NCBI GenBank assembly: GCA_028291285.1
Contig: JAQGIJ010000347.1
Coordinates: 1 to 8,747, forward strand
Length of the DNA: 8,747 nt
Direction: 5' to 3'
From: Phenylobacterium sp.
GTDB lineage: Bacteria; Pseudomonadota; Alphaproteobacteria; Caulobacterales; Caulobacteraceae
Every line of letters begins with the position of its first letter. The stretch's first letter is position 1. The notes under the pieces were generated by a model. The model worked only from the letters and a program-made list of their open reading frames with translations, was not told the origin of the DNA and made no database searches. Below, piece by piece: positions 6,440-8,747 of this stretch. A program made the translations under genes and the position numbers.

Positions 6440-6456
6440 CGCCCACAAATTGGGCG
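6440..6456 (-). terminator. small hairpin after the regulator gene, possible weak terminator
   Basis: On the minus strand CGCCCA-ATTTG-TGGGCG forms a 6-bp stem with a 5-nt loop, starting 6 nt after the regulator's stop codon. It is followed by TGGAATTATTC, which is not a clean T-tract, so termination would be weak at best. As a 17-bp palindrome in DNA it could equally be a second operator. Confidence 0.3.
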
Positions 6457-6462
6457 CCCGCC

Positions 6463-7125
6463 TCAGTGCCGCTCGGCGCGGTAGACGATGATCGACAGAT
6501 AGGTCATCGGGCTCTGCAGCAGCGCCTCCGGCCCGTGCAGGGCGCCGGAGTCGAACAGCAGGGAATCGCCCGGTTTCAGGTGGTAGGTGCGGTCGGCGTG
6601 CCGGTAGAGCACCTCGCCGCTCAGCATGTAGATGAACTCCGCCCCGTGGTGCCGGAAGCCGGTGTAGGGCGCAGCCTCCTCGTTGAGCGTGATGAGGTAG
6701 GGCTCCAGCACCACGTCGGAGCCGAGCGCGTGGCCGAGCAGCTGGTAGACGTGGCCGACCTTGGTGCCGCGCCGGTCGATCACCACGCCTTGGCCCGCCG
6801 GCACGTAGGAGCAGTCGCGCCGCTCCTCGAAGGTGGAGAAGAGGGTGGTCAGCGGCACGTTCAGCGCCTGGGCCACGCCCTGCAGGGTGGAGAGCGATGG
6901 CGAGATCTGTCCGTTCTCGATCTTCGACAGCATGCCGGCGGAGATCGCCGCGGCGGCCGCGAGGTCGGCGACGGAAAGGTGGGTCTTCTGGCGAAGCTCG
7001 CGAATCTGGGCGCCGATGGCGCGCTCCAAAGTGCGCTCGTGCGCAGGCCCGGCGGGCGGCGCGTTCGAACCGGTGGCGAGGTCCGCCTCCGGCGCCTCCG
7101 CCTGTGGTCGCTCGCCTTCAGCCAT
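6463..7125 (-). CDS. XRE-family transcriptional regulator with C-terminal cupin domain
   Basis: A 220-residue regulator from the chosen start. An XRE/Cro-type helix-turn-helix spans about residues 35-95 (IGAQIRELRQKTHLSVADLA, then MLSKIENGQISPSLSTL, then ALNVPLTTLF). A single cupin barrel follows at about 140-215, with FRHHGAEFIYMLSG and YHLKPGDSLLFDSGALHG; His159/160, Glu163 and His197 are candidate ligand or metal positions. This architecture is common for sensors of amino acid, polyamine or amine metabolism. It lies directly upstream of the mgs operon in the same orientation, so it probably controls that operon, possibly in response to methylamine, gamma-glutamylmethylamide or N-methylglutamate; this is inference. 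The first 30 residues are Ala/Pro/Glu-rich and look disordered. I chose ATG 7125, preceded by GGAGCAGGACG; in-frame ATGs at 7149 and 7170 would add 8 or 15 residues. Confidence 0.88.
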   Translation of the reverse strand: MAEGERPQAEAPEADLATGSNAPPAGPAHERTLERAIGAQIRELRQKTHLSVADLAAAAAISAGMLSKIENGQISPSLSTLQGVAQALNVPLTTLFSTFEERRDCSYVPAGQGVVIDRRGTKVGHVYQLLGHALGSDVVLEPYLITLNEEAAPYTGFRHHGAEFIYMLSGEVLYRHADRTYHLKPGDSLLFDSGALHGPEALLQSPMTYLSIIVYRAERH

Positions 7126-7190
7126 CGTCCTGCTCCGTCTCGCCGCCATTGCTGGCGGGAGACCGCTCATAAGCCCAACCGGGCGTGGCG

Positions 7191-7502
7191 TCAGCCGGCC
7201 TGCGCGCCGCCCGCCCGCGCCACCGCATAGCGGATCCTGGCGATCCGATAGGCCTCGGGAACGGAGAGCGCATAGACGAAGAGGCCGCCGGCGAGGCGTC
7301 CCACCAGGCTGTGGTGCGGCGTCGTCAGGTTCCAGGTCACGAAGGTCAGGCAGACCATGAACATCTGCAGGGTGAAGCCGCGCCGCGCCTGTCCGCAGAC
7401 CACGTGGCCGAAGCCGGGCAGCAGGACGGCGATGACCAGGACCAGCTTGGGGTCGAGCGGGCCGCGGAGGAACGGCGCCGGCAGGCGAAGGGCTTGCGAC
7501 AT
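7191..7502 (-). CDS. small membrane protein of unknown function
   Basis: A 103-residue hydrophobic protein that I do not recognise by name. Three likely membrane segments are visible: about 18-34 (LVLVIAVLLPGFGHV), 44-60 (TLQMFMVCLTFVTWNL) and 67-85 (GRLAGGLFVYALSVPEAYRI). The element PGFGHVVCGQARRGF between the first two resembles the PGxGHxxxGxxxRG pattern found in several small TM2-like or DUF membrane families, without identifying one. It begins one base after the preceding gene (TGAGATG), with a strong GGAGG (7516-7512) 9 nt before the ATG, so it is co-translated with the 228-aa protein and probably the permease. It could be an accessory membrane component for transport or sensing, but no function is demonstrated. 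Codon use is like that of its neighbours. Confidence 0.75.
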   Translation of the reverse strand: MSQALRLPAPFLRGPLDPKLVLVIAVLLPGFGHVVCGQARRGFTLQMFMVCLTFVTWNLTTPHHSLVGRLAGGLFVYALSVPEAYRIARIRYAVARAGGAQAG

Positions 7503-7503
7503 C

Positions 7504-8190
7504 TCAGCTGGCCTCCTTGAGCCCGGTGCGCGGCTGCAGGGCGGCCGAGACCGCGATGGCGTAGTCGAGCAGGCGCCGGGCGAGGGCGGGATCCAGCCGC
7601 ACCTCGCCGAACTCGGCCTGGCGCAGCACGCCGTAGCGGGCGCGGTCGGCCTGGCGCAGCTGGCGCACCACCCGCGTGCCCCGCGGCGTGATCAGCAGCT
7701 CCTTCATCTGCGGCTCCTCGAACGCCGCGACGTGGGGCGCCAGCCGGTCGAGGTCGGGCAGGGTCGCCGGGTCGTCGGTGCAGATCACCGCCTGATCCGG
7801 CCAGCCGGCGGGGACGGCCAGCCGGTGGGCGAGGTCGCCGCTCGGCGAATAGACCTCGGCGCCTTGCGGCCGCATCATCAGGTCGAAGACGCCGCGCACG
7901 GGATTGGGCGCGAGCACCGTGGTCTTCAGCCAGAGCGAGGGGACCTTGCGCACGGCCAGGTCGTCCACCACCGGCTCGAGCCTGACCTCGAAGCCGCGGT
8001 AGCGGCCGGCGAGCACCGGATAGGCGGGGCCCTCCTGCGTCACCCGGAAGCTCTGGAAGAGCTCCAGGCAGTCGGCGAAGAGGACGCCGCGCTGGCGCTT
8101 GCGCCGCGCGCCGTCGCGACGGAACAGCCAGACCAGGCCGGCCGCCGCGGCGAGCGCCGCCAGAGCCACGAGGGTGGGGGGAAGCCCCAT
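7504..8190 (-). CDS. membrane-anchored protein of unknown function
   Basis: A 228-residue protein that I do not recognise. One N-terminal hydrophobic segment (about 5-23, LVALAALAAAAGLVWLF) is followed by a strongly basic stretch (RRDGARRKRQR, 24-34), which predicts a single-pass anchor with the rest of the chain in the cytoplasm. The soluble part begins GVLFADCLELFQSF and contains VLAGRYRGFEVRLEPVVDDLAVRKVPSLWLK, then a region of mixed alpha/beta character ending in RRLLDYAIAVSAALQPRTG. No catalytic motif is evident and there is only a scattering of Cys. The start ATG 8190-8188 overlaps the permease stop (TGATG). The frame remains open upstream inside the permease gene, but only as out-of-frame shadow sequence. 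Its tight coupling to the permease suggests a joint role, possibly as an auxiliary transporter or assembly protein; this is inference. Confidence 0.8.
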   Translation of the reverse strand: MGLPPTLVALAALAAAAGLVWLFRRDGARRKRQRGVLFADCLELFQSFRVTQEGPAYPVLAGRYRGFEVRLEPVVDDLAVRKVPSLWLKTTVLAPNPVRGVFDLMMRPQGAEVYSPSGDLAHRLAVPAGWPDQAVICTDDPATLPDLDRLAPHVAAFEEPQMKELLITPRGTRVVRQLRQADRARYGVLRQAEFGEVRLDPALARRLLDYAIAVSAALQPRTGLKEAS

Positions 8191-8747
8191 CAGTACCCGA
8201 GGGGCTTGGGCCAGGCCATGGTGAACTGCGCCCCGCGCCTGACGTAGCGGTAGCGGTAGAAGGCGAACCACAGCGAGGCCACGATGTAGAAGGCCATCAT
8301 CGCCAGCAGCTGGCGCCCGTAGCCCAGGTAGATGGCGAAGAACACCGCCACGCAGAGGACCAGGAGCACCAGCGCCGGGAGCGGATGGAACGGGTGCTCG
8401 AAGCCGCGGCGGATCACGCCCAGCGGCCACTTGCGGCGGAAGCTCCACATGTTGATCGGCATGAAGGTGTAGTTCAGCAGGCCCGAGAGGATCGAGAAGG
8501 TGATGATCTGGGCCAGCGGGATGTAGAGGGCGAAGAGCGCCGCGATCGGGGTCAGGAACAGGATCGAGCGGAACGGGGTGCGGTAGCGCGGGTGCACCGC
8601 CCCGAACCACTCCGGCAGGTAGCGGTCGCGGCCCATGGAGAACCAGGCGCGCGCCGCGTCGTTGATGCAGCCGTTGGCGCTGGCCACCGCCGAAAGCAGG
8701 GTGCCGACGAACAGGACCACCGTCAGCGTCGGGCTGCCGGTCACCTT
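8190..8747 (-). CDS. APC-family amino acid/amine permease, C-terminal part, cut by window edge
   Basis: The last 185 residues of an inner-membrane transporter of the amino acid-polyamine-organocation (APC) superfamily; the N-terminal half lies beyond the window. The family signature is clear: a membrane helix, then SANGCINDAARAWFSMGRDR and YLPEWFGAVHPRYRTPFRSI, the cytoplasmic loop with the typical GRD-x3-P and TP elements. About four more hydrophobic helices follow (ILFLTPIAALFALYI, ITFSILSGLLNYTFMPINMW, ALVLLVLCVAVFFAIYLGYG and LLAMMAFYIVASLWFAFY), and the tail is basic. Ethanolamine permease-like members of this superfamily look similar. Given the methylamine operon downstream, uptake of methylamine, N-methylglutamate or a related amine is plausible, but substrate cannot be read from this fragment. 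A GTG at 8744 is merely an internal Val codon, not the start. Confidence 0.88.
   Translation of the reverse strand, partial: KVTGSPTLTVVLFVGTLLSAVASANGCINDAARAWFSMGRDRYLPEWFGAVHPRYRTPFRSILFLTPIAALFALYIPLAQIITFSILSGLLNYTFMPINMWSFRRKWPLGVIRRGFEHPFHPLPALVLLVLCVAVFFAIYLGYGRQLLAMMAFYIVASLWFAFYRYRYVRRGAQFTMAWPKPLGY

Noticed and set aside
7173..7184. GCCC-AACC-GGGC inverted repeat before the regulator gene
   Set aside because: The stem is only 4 bp with no T-tract, too short to call a terminator or operator in GC-rich DNA.
1..8747. CRISPR arrays, tRNA or rRNA genes, insertion sequences, transposases, phage genes
   Set aside because: None seen. The window is almost fully occupied by minus-strand coding genes, and no direct repeats, transposase motifs or tRNA-like folds were found by eye.

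Overview
The window is very GC-rich DNA in which every convincing gene lies on the minus strand, tightly packed with start/stop overlaps of 1 to 4 nt. The base composition, codon use and protein types suggest an alphaproteobacterium (Caulobacterales or Rhizobiales would fit), but no rRNA or other marker gene is present, so this is an inference.

Read in the direction of transcription (high to low coordinates), the first block (8747-7191) holds the C-terminal part of an APC-family permease, a 228-aa membrane-anchored protein that I do not recognise, and a 103-aa small membrane protein. The three are coupled by TGATG and TGAGATG junctions. Next comes an XRE-type helix-turn-helix regulator with a C-terminal cupin domain (7125-6463). 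A 112-bp intergenic region follows. It has an unusually AT-rich core, a possible operator, a TTGACG-type promoter and a small hairpin.

The main block (6350-1) is an indirect methylamine-utilisation (N-methylglutamate, NMG) gene set: mgsA, mgsB and mgsC (the three glutamate-synthase-like subunits of NMG synthase), gmaS (gamma-glutamylmethylamide synthetase), then mgdA, mgdB and the beginning of mgdC (sarcosine-oxidase-like beta, delta and alpha subunits of NMG dehydrogenase). Together these would convert methylamine plus glutamate to gamma-glutamylmethylamide, transfer the methylamino group to N-methylglutamate, and oxidise that back to glutamate with release of a C1 unit. A final gamma-like subunit (mgdD) is expected beyond position 1.

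The most striking observation is an in-frame TAA (315-313) inside mgdC, exactly after the N-terminal 2Fe-2S-ferredoxin-like domain. The same frame continues with unmistakable alpha-subunit sequence, and an ATG lies only 3 nt after the stop. It is a nonsense mutation, a sequence error, or a true split of the subunit comparable to HcnA/HcnB. Other points of interest are the loss of the ammonium-site Asp motif in GmaS, the loss of the Fe-S cysteines in MgsC, the probable regulator/operator pair, and the two uncharacterised membrane proteins coupled to the permease.
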